A stretch of 64,000 nucleotides of DNA from Tamarix chinensis (GCA_030549775.1 CM060173.1:35587110-35651109); one strand, 5' to 3'; positions 28,501 through 40,712 are shown, numbered from the stretch's first letter. Numbers and translations are program-made. The notes: generated by a model not told the origin, from the sequence alone.

Positions 28501-29332
28501 TTACTACTAGAAGTTGGTTCTTGATGGATTCTTGGTGCTCTACAAGAATATTAGAAGCTTCCTAGATATGGAAGTGCATTGGTGGTAGAAGGTGAGTAGT
28601 GGAGTGTGTTACCAACAATTCCTAACACACACTAAAGGCAATCTTGGTGGATGATGATGATGAATCTTTCTTGAATGAAGTTACAAAAGGATCAGTTGGT
28701 AGGACGAAAGTGGTCGATGAATCTTCTTCTCTATGAGTGATAAACCACTGAGATAGGTAGCAAGGGTCGAATATCAAAGCAATATTTGAACAAAGATGGA
28801 AAAATTACATGGGTTTCTTACTTAGATAAAGTTAATCAAGATGTAAGGAATTGTGTTAGAATCTAGAAGATTTGTTTGAACCAAAGTTGGGAAAGAAAAG
28901 AAGTCATTCAAGGAGAATATAGGGTGGATACTCATGGGTATAATTCTCCAACTTGAGGGGGTTAAAGATTCAAGGAAACATATAAAGATAGGATACCATA
29001 TGTTAGGGATGGTTAGTTAGGAAGGTTGAATAAAAGGAAGGTAAATTCAAAGGGTTTACATCCCATACTCAATGTCTTGTGTTGTAAAATATGTGATCTT
29101 TAAATTTGAATTTGAAGATTCTAAGTGAGGGATGGAGATGCATTAGAGGCTAGTTGAAGATATACTATCAGGGTGTGATGAATATTATCATTTGATATTG
29201 AAGATTAACTTACATGTAGGAACGTGTATGGGATTGGCTAGAAGAAAAATGCATGTGTGGCTAGTACAATGAAGGAACGGTTAGCAACTCAATTTTGGTG
29301 GAGAGAATGCCTTGGCTTTGATACTAATATAG
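28501..29332 (-). other. CRM-A leader and primer binding site
   Basis: Between Gag and the 5' LTR. The minus strand reads TAGTATCAAAGCC at 29326-29314, six bases from the LTR end (CACA), an initiator tRNA-Met type primer site. The rest is non-coding, with a short direct repeat GACACTTCTTCAC near 28420-28455. Confidence 0.7.
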
Positions 29333-30015
29333 TGTGAATCTTCTTATGGAATTGGAGATTCAAATGGATGGAGATTATAGGAGGTTTGGTGGTTTAAGAA
29401 GGACAAGGGTGATATTCAAGAAAGAATTAAGAAAGATTTCAACAAAAAGTTTAAACTTTGAATGTTTCTCCTATAAGACATTCAGAACACCATATCTAAT
29501 ATTACTCAAAGTTTTCTTAGTTAGGATTACTTACTCACAAAAGAGAGAAACATATAAGTTCAATACTTTTGTTAGATTTCAAATGATTTAACCATATGAT
29601 ATAAGGATTGACAACATACATTATAGTAGAAGCGATACATTACTAACTAGTATACCGAGATAACTAAATAAAACACACACAACTAACTAGCACACTGACT
29701 AGTAATAGCAACATATCTATATCATATATAATACATGAACCCTAATGAAAATAAGGAAAATTACTAGGATGTTACCTAGGTATCTTTATTTGTGGTGTTG
29801 AATTTTGTGTATAATAGCTCCCATTGACTTGTAATAGTTTGTAACAAATGAAATCTTACGTATGTTGACGCCTTAAAGTGGTTTGATCTTCTTCTTATAA
29901 ATATGTTACATACATGCAAAAATGAATTAAAGTAAATTTATTAGGGTTAGTCACATTATTAATATCATTATCAAAGGCATATAATGTGATAGGTTCCGTA
30001 AGTAAGTATGCCAAA

Positions 30016-30992
30016 TGATGCCGGAGCAAAGTCGCATGACACGTCACCAACTAAGATGGCTACGCTACTCTACGTAGATACATAAGCATGGAGGAGTATG
30101 TATGGCCTCATGCAACGTTTGTTAGCTAGCGTAACATTTATGTCTAAGTACTAGTTATTGTTATTTACTTTTAGTTAATTAGTAACTAAATATTAACTAG
30201 CTAGTCTTAAGGGAATTAATGCTTTTGGGAGAGAGTTATTGTTATTTACTTTTAGCCAATTAGTGACTAAATATTAACTATCTAGTCTTAAGGGAATTAT
30301 TGCTTTTGGGAGGGAGCTATTGTTATTTACTTTTATTCAATTAGTGACTAAATATTAATTAGCTAAACTTAAGAGAATTAATGCTTTTGGGAGGGAATAT
30401 GCTTGTAATCTTTTGAGAAGATTCTCGGTTCCTTGACTATATAAACCATAGGAATCCGAGTAGAAAGATACAACTTGAATAAGAAGAACAACCTTAAGCA
30501 TTGCTTAAACCCGAATTCTGTGTGGATTCATCTCGAAACAAAACCGAATATGTGTGAAAAGTTTTGTTCTTGAAACCTTAATCTTTATTTCTGTGTGGTT
30601 TAAAGATTAATTTATCCTTCTACCTTGTGTTCCATCATCATCAACCCCTTCGAATCCCCATCATCAACCTCCATACTCCATCCTCATCGAATACTCCCTA
30701 TAAACTCCATCCAAGTCCAAAACTCTAACCATGCACGCATCAATTTGGTATCAAAGCCTCATGATTCATCCTTCCTTAAGGTAAATCACTTTCCTAGGCT
30801 TTGAATTCCAATAATCAAGAATCATCAAGGTTTCATTTAAGATCCTACATTCATAAGTCCTTAGCACTTCTTCATCCTTTGTTTGAAGATATTCATCTTT
30901 TATAGTACATCTTCAACCAAGAACTTCATCAAGATCTTGATAAACATCATCAAGATTCAATTAAAGTTGAAGACCTAACCGTGCACGCATCA
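30016..30992 (+). mobile_element. Deleted LTR element (LTR + primer site + LTR tip), 977 bp
   Basis: Flanked by a perfect duplication CCAAA (30011-30015 and 30993-30997). The 5' LTR is 30016-30742 (TGATGCCGG to ACGCATCA). It is followed by the primer binding site TTGGTATCAAAGCC (30745-30758), about 225 bp of leader, and only the last 25 bases or so of the 3' LTR (CTAACCGTGCACGCATCA). Gag, Pol and most of the 3' LTR were lost after integration. TATA box GACTATATAAACC near 30438. U3 carries three 81-bp direct repeats. Same family as 19147-20158. Confidence 0.87.
30154..30396 (+). repeat. Three 81-bp direct repeats in an LTR U3
   Basis: Units start at 30154, 30235 and 30316, each beginning G(T/C)TATTGTTATTTAC and ending near GCTTTTGGGAG. 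They sit upstream of the TATA box, where enhancer repeats lie in active LTRs. Units differ by a few bases. Confidence 0.92.
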
Positions 30993-31033
30993 CCAAATCT
31001 TTATAATCTTGAGAATCTATGGAAGCTCCTACA

Positions 31034-31329
31034 TAAGGGTGATAACCTTACTAGTGTGATGGCCGTTACATTCACTACACTTTCTTTGCCATCTTATCTG
31101 TCGTTTAATATTTGAGCATCGCTTGCTTTTGCAAAATCCTTTTTTTTTACCACTAAGGCTATACTTGTCCCATTTGCAAGTATACATTCTACTATATACA
31201 TGCCTTCTGCTGACACCATAACACTTTATATTCTATATTGAGATGTGTGATTGGTTATTTGTGATTTTGACTTTGTGCTAGATCATTAACCATTAGATTT
31301 GCATGATTTTGATAATTTGTTTGTTATGG
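31034..31329 (+). pseudogene. Tekay/Del-like protease fragment (broken)
   Basis: On the plus strand, TFTTLSLPSYLSFN then a stop and ASLAFAKSFFFTTKA fits the region around the protease DSGAS motif with the Asp lost. PLDLHDFDNLFVMEL at 31280-31335 fits the family LDLHDFDVILGMDWL. It follows CRM-A and is followed by an LTR. It is colinear with the gag at 17438-18857 and with the RT at 35640-36643, so it may belong to one plus-strand element. Confidence 0.65.
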
Positions 31330-34300
31330 AGCTACACCCCAATTTTTTGAGAAAAAAAAATATTTTTAAGACAATGTAGAAGAGTTTGAAAAACAAAACA
31401 AAGGAATTTTACTACCATATCGAACATGAGAGAGGCGGGATCATCACCTAACCTATGTCTAATGCAAGGTAAAATTAAATAAGGAACAAAAGATGCATGC
31501 ACATACCATTTATAGGAAAATATAAGATAATATGGATGATAATATTATTATAAATAGAGTGAGTATGACAGATTATAAAGTTAAATATAGGAATTGAGCC
31601 AAGAGTTTATAAAATCAAAAATACTAATACTTCTCAGCGTAATGGGAAAAATACTTTTAACCGATTAGCGTAACTCTTATACATAATTATAAACCTCAAA
31701 CCAAACCAATAATGGCCTACATCATCACCTTGATCACACTCTAATTGAAATTTTTAACACTATAAATCATTATATGGTCCCTGGACAAGAAGCTGGATCA
31801 TCATATTAACCACAAAAGTGTGGTATCAGTATGGTAATGTACTGTTAAAACATACTACCTAAAATATGGTAAGGCTCATGTAACATATTAAAGTCACATA
31901 ACAACATAGTAATATCAAATTTGTATAGCTCAAGTACAACATGGCATGCTTACATGGAAATCATGGAAGTATAGAATTATGGTAAATATATGTAATCCAT
32001 ACAAGATAAACCATAATATAATTCCTCCTTTAGTGAGCACACAATTTACGGTTAATAAGATAGTTTATTCAAACACACCTAACACTCCATCATGAAAAAA
32101 ATTCATGGAAATACAAATAATGATAATAGGATACCACACTCATCACACAAGATCAGGATTCATCAACGGGGCTTTCTTTGGGGATACCACATCCACCACA
32201 CATTGAGTACACCTACCATAAATCAAAAAATCATGGTTGAGTTACACCAAGGGGCTTGTACTAGGATACCTCACTTACCATACCTTGAATGTATTGGCTA
32301 CAAAGGCTAAAAATTTGGGATACCACACCCACTTAAGCAATGGATAATACGATGTGTTAGGGGACTTATATTAGGAAACCTCACCCATCCAAGTTGGCTA
32401 CCGATTCCATGCCAACCTACTATAGTATAATTCTAAATCTCAATGATATGTGCATACCCCCTACTGACCACAAACCAATAGAGAAGGAAATAGGTAGTGA
32501 GTGAAAAATATAACTATAGGATGACCTGCCTATTATTTTATATTTTCAAGTGATGTCACAAACCACAAAAAAATCCACACATAACTAAATGGGTGTTTCC
32601 AAATGACAACACCAAACACAATTAAAATCCTTTATATAACAAATTAGGTTTCCAAGTGATAACACCAAACACATCATAAGGCATTAAAGTCTCCATTTGG
32701 GTGTTTAAAGATGACATCAAACTTAACCAAAGTATAGTCCAAATACCATCATGATGATTCTTATTAAATTAGGGTAATCATAAGTTAAATATTGTAAATA
32801 CATGGACGTATCAACATAAAAGGCCCAAGAGAAACACAATAATTTATAAACAAAACAGTCAGCTTCCAGCTAGACGAGTGTATCATTTCCTTAGAGTAGT
32901 TGACTGGTTTGATAGTACTAGGATTGAACCAAAAACACACCAGAAAACTAGTAGACTTGTTGGCCTCATCTATTACCTAATTATGGGAATCATTCAACTA
33001 GTTAAGTCCAACTTGTCAATGGGTCTAAGTAGAGACCAAACTATTTTAACCTATAGAGCAACAAATTGATGGGTTTTCCAATCTAATTAACCGATCATAG
33101 AAAACAATTGACTGGTTTAGTCAAATCTATCAATGGTTCTAAGTAGATACCAAACCATTATTAATTACAGGGACACCGGTTGATGGGTTTGACAAACCAA
33201 TTAACTGTTTATAGAAACTAGTTAACTACTTTATCAAACCAATTGACTAATCTGATGACCAATTGATCTAAAAAACAAAACCATTCGACTGCTCGCATAA
33301 CTAATTGATAGATTTGAGGAATCGATCAACTTATATAGGTAAAACACTACCTAGACTTGTGATATACACATAAAATTTAACACACTTTACCATATTAATC
33401 CTAGCATGCATCTATGTCAAAACACAAATAAAAATACATGTTGTATGCATAGAATCATATGGATACACGGTAATATACATAATCAAATGAATTATGCTCA
33501 AATGGCCAACTCATGCATAAAATCACATAAATCTAGCAATAATATTTTAGGAATAATTATACCACATGTCCATTTTATTGAATACATAATAGATCGTGCT
33601 TATATTTACACAAAAAACATAGAATGCCAATGCACCATAGAAACCTATTTATATTAAAGATAAGAATGCCATACCTTAAAGTAGTTCTTCTAGCACAAAA
33701 ACTTCTACTTGATAGCTATCTAGAATAATCTTGATTCCTAAGATAACCAAAGTTAAAACCACTACAAATTATCTTTCAAAACTTCATTAATATCAAGGAG
33801 AAATCAAAAGTCAAAAAATAACAACCGAAAACACCACCCTTTTCTCAAAAATAGAGTGTCAAGGAAAAGGTTGAAATCTACAATATTTCTAAACCTTAAT
33901 TCCTCCTTACTTAATGGAAAAATGAGAGAAATAAAAACAAGATTAGAAGAAGGGAAATGAATGAAATGCTCACACAAGGAAGGGAGAAAACTAGAGCAAG
34001 ACTTTATTTTCCTCCACAGAGAGGAGAAGAGGGAAAATGAATGGATGCTTAACATTTTGGAAATTTTCCACAAGGAAAAGAGAGAAGAGAGCAAGGAAAG
34101 TAAGTGAGGCATGTGAATGGATCAAATTGAAAGTTATAGAGGCAAGGCTGGGTCAACATTCATAGGAAAGAAGGGGTGATACTAAGGCAGTTAAGTGTTG
34201 ACAACCAAGAAGTGATAGCTGACTTGATGAGGTTTTGGCGGTTAGTGTAGTCAAGAAAGAGCATGACAGTGCATTGGTAAGTTAGGAGATGGTGCACAAA

Positions 34301-34793
34301 GTCAATCTCTCAACCCTAGCTTCTAGAAAAGAGAGGGATAGGTGAGGGAGAAGAGAAAATGTAAATCTTGCTTTAAAAGTGCCTTTTGGAAAAAATTTGG
34401 CTAATTAAAATTATGTAATGATCTAAATAATGTGAAAATAATCCCAGAAAACTAAAACTAGCTTAATGGCATAAGTAAATTCTAATAAGACATTTTCATA
34501 AGCGTTAGAGATAAATTTGAAGTAAAATAAAAAGTGGATCTAAAATCATGGGACAACAAGTCGATGGGTTTGGGCAAACCAATCAACTCATTTTTTAAGA
34601 ATGAGAATGTGAAATCCTTAGCACACCAATCAATCAGTTATGTAAGCAAGTAGATAGTATGCCTGAAATTCATATTTTTATTAGAATTTTGAGCCTATTC
34701 CAAAATCAAAACTAATTTATTTCATATCAACATAATTTTAATTATATTTTGAAGGATTTTTGGATAGATTATTACATGGGGTGATATAATACA
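31330..34793 (-). mobile_element. Minus-oriented gypsy LTR, probably solo (3.46 kb)
   Basis: The left end (AGCTACACCCCAATTTTT) resembles the U5 end of the LTR at 36644, and the A-rich stretches after it match. The right end GGGGTGATATAATACA reads TGTATTATATCACCCC on the minus strand. It has a purine-rich block near its right end (33880-34380), as expected for a minus-oriented LTR of this type, and repeats GATACCACA...CACC with a period of about 90 bp at 32120-32400. No primer site, Gag or Pol is inside. No target duplication could be confirmed. Confidence 0.65.
32830..33350. repeat. Dispersed AACCAATTGACTGGTTT-like repeats
   Basis: Short stretches of the type TTGACTGGTTTG and AACCAATTGACT recur many times. 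Similar stretches are at 34555-34660, 37865-38100 and 39295-39430, which supports the view that the two minus-oriented LTRs (31330 and 36644) are one family. Confidence 0.6.
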
Positions 34794-34809
34794 CATACTA
34801 GTTGGTTTA

Positions 34810-35631
34810 TACATGAGCATCTAAGGATTATTATTCAAATGAGGATTTGGCATTAGTAATAATGGATCCTATTACTATATGTTTCTTTGATGATATAACT
34901 TTGACTAACCTTAATAAGTATATTCTAAGTGATTCTTATAGGTATATTACATATTTTCAAGGAGAAGATTTAAGAATTCATATTCAACATACTTAAGATT
35001 ATTTCTTATGCTACAAGTTATTATAAGTCAAAGGAGACATTATGCATGGAAGTTGAAATTTCAAGTTAATTAAATTAAAGAAGACCTATTTATCATTTTT
35101 ATGTAAATTCAGACTTTTTGTTGGTTGTTTCCATGTAATAATTAGCTATGTGTGTTTGTAATAATTTTTTGTTCAATTCATGTATGGTATATGTTAGTAA
35201 TATAGTGCTATTATAGGTTAGTGTGCTAGTTAGCCATTTGTGTAGTAGCTTGGCTATCCTAGTGTGCTACTTAGCAAAGTATATCTACCTATATATATTC
35301 ATAGGTCGACACATTTGTAGCATGAGAATAATTATTGTCAAAATTTGAATCTAATCACAATTTAATACTTGTTTATCTCTCTTTTGAGTGAATTTCTTCC
35401 CAAGACTACTTAGAGTAATATTAGTTAGAGCCTTTGAGTATGATCTTGGAGAAACCTTCAAATATCCATTCCTTTTTAATTCTTGTTGATTCTTATTTGA
35501 AGATTCATAGTTTTCTTTAATTATTGGTTGAATACTACTTGCAGATTCCTATTCCTCTCCTTAATTTTCAACCATCAAACCACATTTTCTTCTAAACCTT
35601 CGATTTCTCTCTTAGAATTTGAAGATCCACA
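34810..35631 (+). mobile_element. Solo LTR of the CRM-B family
   Basis: It aligns with the CRM-B LTRs at 44051-44911 and 53626-54720. Examples are ATGGATCCTATTA / ATGGAGCCAATTA, TATGCATGGAAGTT, and GTGTGCTACTTAGCAAAGT followed by a TATA-like CTATATATATTCA near 35291. The start is decayed (TA for TG) and the end is at GATCCACA. No primer binding site follows, so it is solo. A target duplication was not recognisable. Confidence 0.7.
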
Positions 35632-35639
35632 TGAGTTGT

Positions 35640-36643
35640 GATTAGTAGAAGGTGGTGCAAAGAGAGATTATATGAGTTAGGATATCTTATACAAATTGTT
35701 TGCCAAGTTAGACCTTCAATCAAGGTTATATTTGTAATTAGAAAAGGTTATATGGCATATAAAGGTTATATGCTTTATCTATGTAGTGTACATGATATGA
35801 ACATAGAGGTAAACGTGTTTGATAGAATCCTATTAGTATATTTTTATTTTTTATTTTCCTTTAAGAGAATTTTCCTATATTACCATTACATCAAGAGGTT
35901 GAGTTTACTATAAACCATATATTAGAAACAGAGCTTATATCTAAGGCAATAATTGAGATGAAAGAGTTGAAGATTTAGTTTTAGGAGTTATTAGAGAAGA
36001 CTTATGTTCGATCAAGTATTTGCCCTTGAGGAGTGTTGAAACTCTTTATTTGGAAGACGTATAGGAGTATGAGATTTTGTATCTATTATCAGAGGTTAAA
36101 TAAGGTTATGATGAAGAATAAGGATCATCTTACATCAATTGATGATATTTTAGATAAGCTTAGATGAATTTTCATGTTCTTAAAGATTAATTTGATATTA
36201 GGATATCATATGCAGAAGATCACAAAACATGATATACCGAATACAAAATTATGGATGAGATATATGCATTATGAGTTCATAGGGATAAATTTTGGACTCA
36301 TTAATGCATTGACAACATCAAGGATCTAAAATTAAGATATAAAGACAATATTTGGAACTATACTTGGTAGTTTTCCTTGACATCATCCTTATATATTTTT
36401 AGAATAGAGAAAAATCCTGAGTACTACTTTAAACATATTCTAACACTTTTGTTGGAGAATTTGTGAATAAAAAGCTTTTGAAGTGTGACTTTTTTTTTAG
36501 GTAGTTGCAATTTTGGATTATGTTATAATGAGTGATGTATTTTTGTAGATCCTTAATATATTTGAGTGTTATTAGAGAGGTTTAGGCGAAGTCATTTTAG
36601 ATAAGTGTAGAATTTTCTAGATCTAGTAGGTTATTAATGGACG
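35640..36643 (+). pseudogene. Tekay/Del-like RT (broken)
   Basis: About 35640-35915 is the linker between protease and RT. From about 35955 RT motifs read IEMKELK, ELLEKTYVRSSICP, QRLNKVMMKNKDHL then SIDDILDKL, ILGYHMQKITKHDIP and MHYEFIGINFGLINA. 36395-36640 reads IEKNPEYYFKHILTLLLENL and then VDP and LDLVGY (family FLGLAGYYRRF). The YxDD box is damaged. The frame stops at 36643, where element T2 is inserted in the opposite orientation. A plausible continuation (integrase end and chromodomain) is at 55400-55700. Confidence 0.8.
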
Positions 36644-39595
36644 AGTAATATTCCCATTTTTCATTACAAAAAAAATTTCATTTTAAAACACTATAGAAGT
36701 ATTAAAATAAAATGGAGATAAAATGAGAAAAGGGTAAAAAACAAAATCCTTTTTATCTTAAAGACCTAACAAAGGTCTCTAGATATTCACACTCTCAAGC
36801 CCCCAAGCCCCATAAAAGGTAGATGAACTACTAGTCTACTAGCCATCCTCAAAAACCTTCCTATGGTCTTTTTCTTGTGGGATTGAGCACGTGATCAATT
36901 AAATGGATATATTAGGATGTAATGTATTAAGTAAGCTAAGTTACCTCCTCGATGATGTTCACAAGAATGCAAGGCTAATGGAAACAAACAAGATCTTACT
37001 AAAATACAATATCATACTTCCATTATACTATTTGACATACATGTGCTATTATTATCATATAATGCATAAGGATTTCATGCTATGCACTGACTTAAGCAAT
37101 TCACAACTTATCATGCTTATCAATAAAGCATAGATATTAGGGATATTAGTGTATAATTAATAACAAGTTATTCCACATCTCACTAGGTTCAGCTACTATC
37201 CACATACAAGAGTATCCCATTAGGTTCATTTCCCAAGTTAACTTAATCTATTACATTAATTATTTACAAGCTATTATTCTTGTTTTGAGTGACGGACTAA
37301 TTATGACCCCATGGTCCCATATATCATAGAAGCCTATCAAAACTAGATTAAATAAATTTTTACAGAAGCCAAGTAACCACCAATGGATATATAATCCAAT
37401 TGAAGCCAAGAAACCAGAAATGGATATAAAGTACTGCCAAAGCCAATAAACCACCTAGGTGACAAGACCCTGGAGTATTAATGCCACTTACTACATCATC
37501 AATATTTAAAGTAGATAAGGGATAAGAATCTACTAGGATCATACTCAAAGGAGAATCCCAAAGACACAATAAATATCCCAAGGCAAAGTAACCATTATGG
37601 TAATCTATTTAAGGTAAGAATCCTAATTGAATCATCAATTTGTGGCATCATTTCATATAGATTCCTCTTTTTTCCATTGAAACCTTATAACGATATTTAT
37701 TGTAACTACTATGAATTATGAACCATTTAATCAATCTAATAATTTAGTTAATTCATCCCAAAAATTGTGTTCTCATTATTAAAGAATCATATTATAGCAT
37801 AATATCAAGTCTCAAATCATATAAAGTCATAAAAAATAATAATACAAACAACACATTCTAAGTGAACTAGTAGATCGATCGAGCCTATCAAGTTAATATG
37901 TTTGGCTCAGCCACACCCTAAAGTTCCCTCAAACCAACCAATCATTCTAGTAAGACAATTTGAATATTTTAAAATCAATCAACCATTTTAAATAAATAGC
38001 AGCCAAAGTTAGCAAAAAAAACCCCAATTTATAGGCTAAGCTAACTCATCATCTATTCTAATGACAAATTGATCAGTTTGGCTTAACTAATCAATTGATT
38101 TTCTCCTAAATAGCATATAATAGAAATTTTAAACACTATTAAAGCTCTAATATTCTAAAAAATCAAAATCATAACATTCTATTGCATAAAAGCAAGATTT
38201 AACATACTCATATACTCAATCATATTTCTTTTTATAAGAAATCAAGCGTATTTCTCAAAAATCAAGTCTTATTCTCATAATTATTAACTACTCCAAAATG
38301 AATCACTAAAATACCAATAATCTCATACATGCATATGAAGATCATAAGATTTTAGAGTTCCCTAGCTCACATGCTTAGGTATGCAACATTTTAAATGAAA
38401 GAATAACTTACTTGAAACTTAACAAAGTTCCTCACTGTGATGGCAAATCCTTTGGTTAAAAGACTACAACTTTCAAAGCCTTAGAAAAAAGAATTTAAAA
38501 CTCAAAAACCATAAAATAAGTCTTATAAATTAAGAAACTAAATAAAATGAAGCTACAACCTCTAAGAGAATCTAAAGGAAATAATTAGCTAAAAGGAATA
38601 CTAAACTTTTTTTATAAAACTAACCCCTTCTTGCTTAAAAATAAAATAAGAGGGAGTTAGAAAGAGGATCAAAAGAATAAACCAAGTTAAGGTGAAAGCC
38701 CACATTGGAGAAGAGTGATCACACATGTTGAGAAACTAAGGAAATTTTTACAGTTAAAAAGAGGTAATGGAAAATAATGATTAAGGTTATTTACAACTAG
38801 TGAATTAGTCAAGGAGCAAGTGATAAAGTGCAGCAGATCAAAAGCCTTAATTTTATAGTTAAAATTTGGGTTAAATAGGAGGATTTATCAAGGATGGGTT
38901 GAATTACATTCTTGAGCTTCAATGGTGATTTTCTAGAGAATGTAGATTTAGATCTTCTAGAAAAAAGGCCAAACATAAGAGAGGAAATGGAAGATTGGTG
39001 GGTGACGCAAATATATTAGCTGTGTTTTTAAAACATAGAATGAATCATTTGTTCGAAAATCAAACATAGGTTAAAGGGAAAAAATATATAAAGGTTAAGG
39101 TCAACATCCCCTTTCTATACTAAATCAAACCTTTTATTTCAATTAAGGCCAAATATTAAATCTGGATAAATGATAAAAAAAAAGGTTAAGGATTACTTAT
39201 GAATAAACTGGAGTTTGATTAACAAGGTTCCATTTTGATGAAAGAAATTTTCCAGAAGAATCAAGCTGAAAAGACACTAAACTTAACAAACCTATTGATC
39301 AATTTAGTTAAACGAGTCGATTATTCTATAGAATTATCGATCACTTTCCCAAACTAATCAATCCATTCCATCAAATAAAAACATTAGCTAAAAAGAAAAT
39401 ATTAGTTGATCAGTTCATAGAACCTATCAACTGGTATGCCAAGAAAACTCATTTTACTCAAAATTTTTACACTAATTCCTTTTTAAATCAAATCCAAAAT
39501 ATAGTTCCAAATCCAAAACAAACATCATCAAAGTTTTATTAAACATAAGAATTTCCCATTTTATAAATCTTAACTTACAACGCCTTATGGTACTA
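36644..39595 (-). mobile_element. 3' LTR of T2 (minus-strand Tekay/Del-like element), 2.95 kb
   Basis: The minus strand starts TAGTACCATAAGG at 39595, directly after a G12 polypurine tract, and ends GGGAATATTAC near 36644. It shows the same layout as the LTR at 31330. The left margin matches the start of the truncated partner LTR at 55112 (TAATATTCCCATTTTTC against TAATACCCCTATTTTTC). A purine-rich block is at 38580-39000. Confidence 0.78.
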
Positions 39596-39607
39596 CCCCC
39601 CCCCCCC
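39596..39607 (-). other. Polypurine tract of T2 (12 consecutive G on the minus strand)
   Basis: C12 on the plus strand. The minus strand reads CTCTTTTATG, then G12, then TAGTACC, matching the TTTTAAGGGGGGGA-type tract that precedes 3' LTRs of this group. It primes plus-strand DNA synthesis. Confidence 0.85.
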
Positions 39608-40406
39608 ATAAAAGAGGTTGTGTCCCTAAAGTTTATGGAGCAAAATCCAATCAACTCATCTAATACATAGCGAGTCAAACATCATATTAAACATAAGAAG
39701 GTAAAAGGTAATCCTACCCGCTTTAAATAAGGATTATACCAAAACATAACACATTAAGATAAAAAAAATTAGGTTAATACATGCAAATCTTTTCGTCGGC
39801 TTCCCATGTGGCTTCCTTGACACCATGTCGTGACAAAGAGAACTTAATTAGTGAGATACTCTTCATATGCATCTCTTTAGTATTTATGTCTAAAATGTTC
39901 ACTAGTTGTTCCTCATCTCTTCAAGCTCTAATGTCTCTTACTAGATGATGTGTGAAGGTTCTATGATCCATATACACAACTAAGAAAAATGAAATATGTT
40001 GTGCATAAGAGATAACTCTATAGGTGTCACTAGCTATCAAGTAACGACACTAACACGCTCTAAGATCTTGTATGATCTAATATACCTTGGGATGACATTG
40101 ATTTTCTTTCTAAATATCATCACTACCATTGTCGGAGAGACTCTCAAAAGGACTCTATTACCCACCTTGTAGCCATTAGTTTGCCTTTTAAAATCTACAT
40201 AACTCTTTTACATATTATAGGATGCTCTCATATGGTCCTAAACAAATATAATCAATCTTGTTATCTCCTCGAACATGCCAAATCCTAAAAAATTTATCTC
40301 ATCAATGTCAATCCAACATAAGGGACCACAACCCTTCCTCCCTTACAAGGCTTTAAAAATTTCCATTCTTGTATTTGCATGGTAACTAGTGTTGTAAGAG
40401 AACTCT

Positions 40407-40712
40407 TGTAATACCCTAAATTGATCAGAGTGTTATAAGGATTGATCTGGCTACTTATATCAACATGTTATACCATCATATTGGTGATTCAATCCTAAAG
40501 AACTCCACAGTTAAGCGTACTGGCCGTGGAGTAATTTTAGGATGGGTAACCCTCCTGGGAAGTTTCGAAAATTTTCTAAAAATTTCTCGGGAAGTGCGTG
40601 AGTGAGGAGAAAACATGCTAAAAGGAATCGTATTGATCTGTGGGGCCAGTCGATCAATCCAAAAGTGCTCCAAGGTAGCCCCCACATGGTCGTATTGACT
40701 TGGGGTGTTACA
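40407..40712 (+). mobile_element. Cassandra-type TRIM solo LTR carrying 5S rRNA sequence (306 bp)
   Basis: Starts TGTAATACCC, ends GGGGTGTTACA, and is flanked by a perfect duplication ACTCT (40402-40406 and 40713-40717). The middle is a 5S rRNA-like segment. Excision restores the T2 integrase frame. Cassandra elements are short non-coding retrotransposons whose LTRs contain 5S RNA with its polymerase III promoter. Only one LTR remains and no primer site follows it, so it is a solo LTR. It is plus-oriented, opposite to its host T2. Confidence 0.9.
40463..40565 (+). pseudogene. 5S rRNA-like segment within the Cassandra LTR
   Basis: AACTCCACAGTTAAGCG (40501-40517) matches the 5S box A region. 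AGGATGGGTAACC (40539-40551) matches box C with one change, followed by CTCCTGGGAAGT as in plant 5S rRNA. The 5' third (ATACCATCA...) is more divergent. It lies between LTR ends and is a captured copy, not a member of a 5S rDNA array. Confidence 0.88.

Larger units (their letters stand above)
29333..31033 (-). mobile_element. 5' LTR of CRM-A, split by a deleted LTR element
   Basis: Homologous to 18858-20646. On the minus strand it starts TGTAGGAGC at 31033 and ends GATTCACA at 29333, followed by the primer binding site. The insertion 30016-30992 with its duplication splits it. Without the insertion it is about 720 bp. The pair of LTRs with pol between them defines one element of about 12.2 kb including nested insertions, or about 6.5 kb without them. 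Confidence 0.8.

Noticed and set aside
29334..29591. 85-codon open frame
   Set aside because: Lies inside the CRM-A LTR; the homologous LTR (18858 onward) does not keep the frame.
18858..31038. Target duplication for CRM-A as a whole
   Set aside because: Flanks TGGAG and TAAGG agree at only two of five positions; not claimed.
32120..32400. CRISPR-like array of regular repeats
   Set aside because: Imperfect repeats of about 90 bp inside a plant LTR, with no constant repeat and no spacers of uniform length.
40463..40565. Functional 5S rRNA gene
   Set aside because: Bounded by LTR termini and a 5-bp duplication, single copy, with a diverged 5' third; it is the 5S part of a Cassandra LTR.
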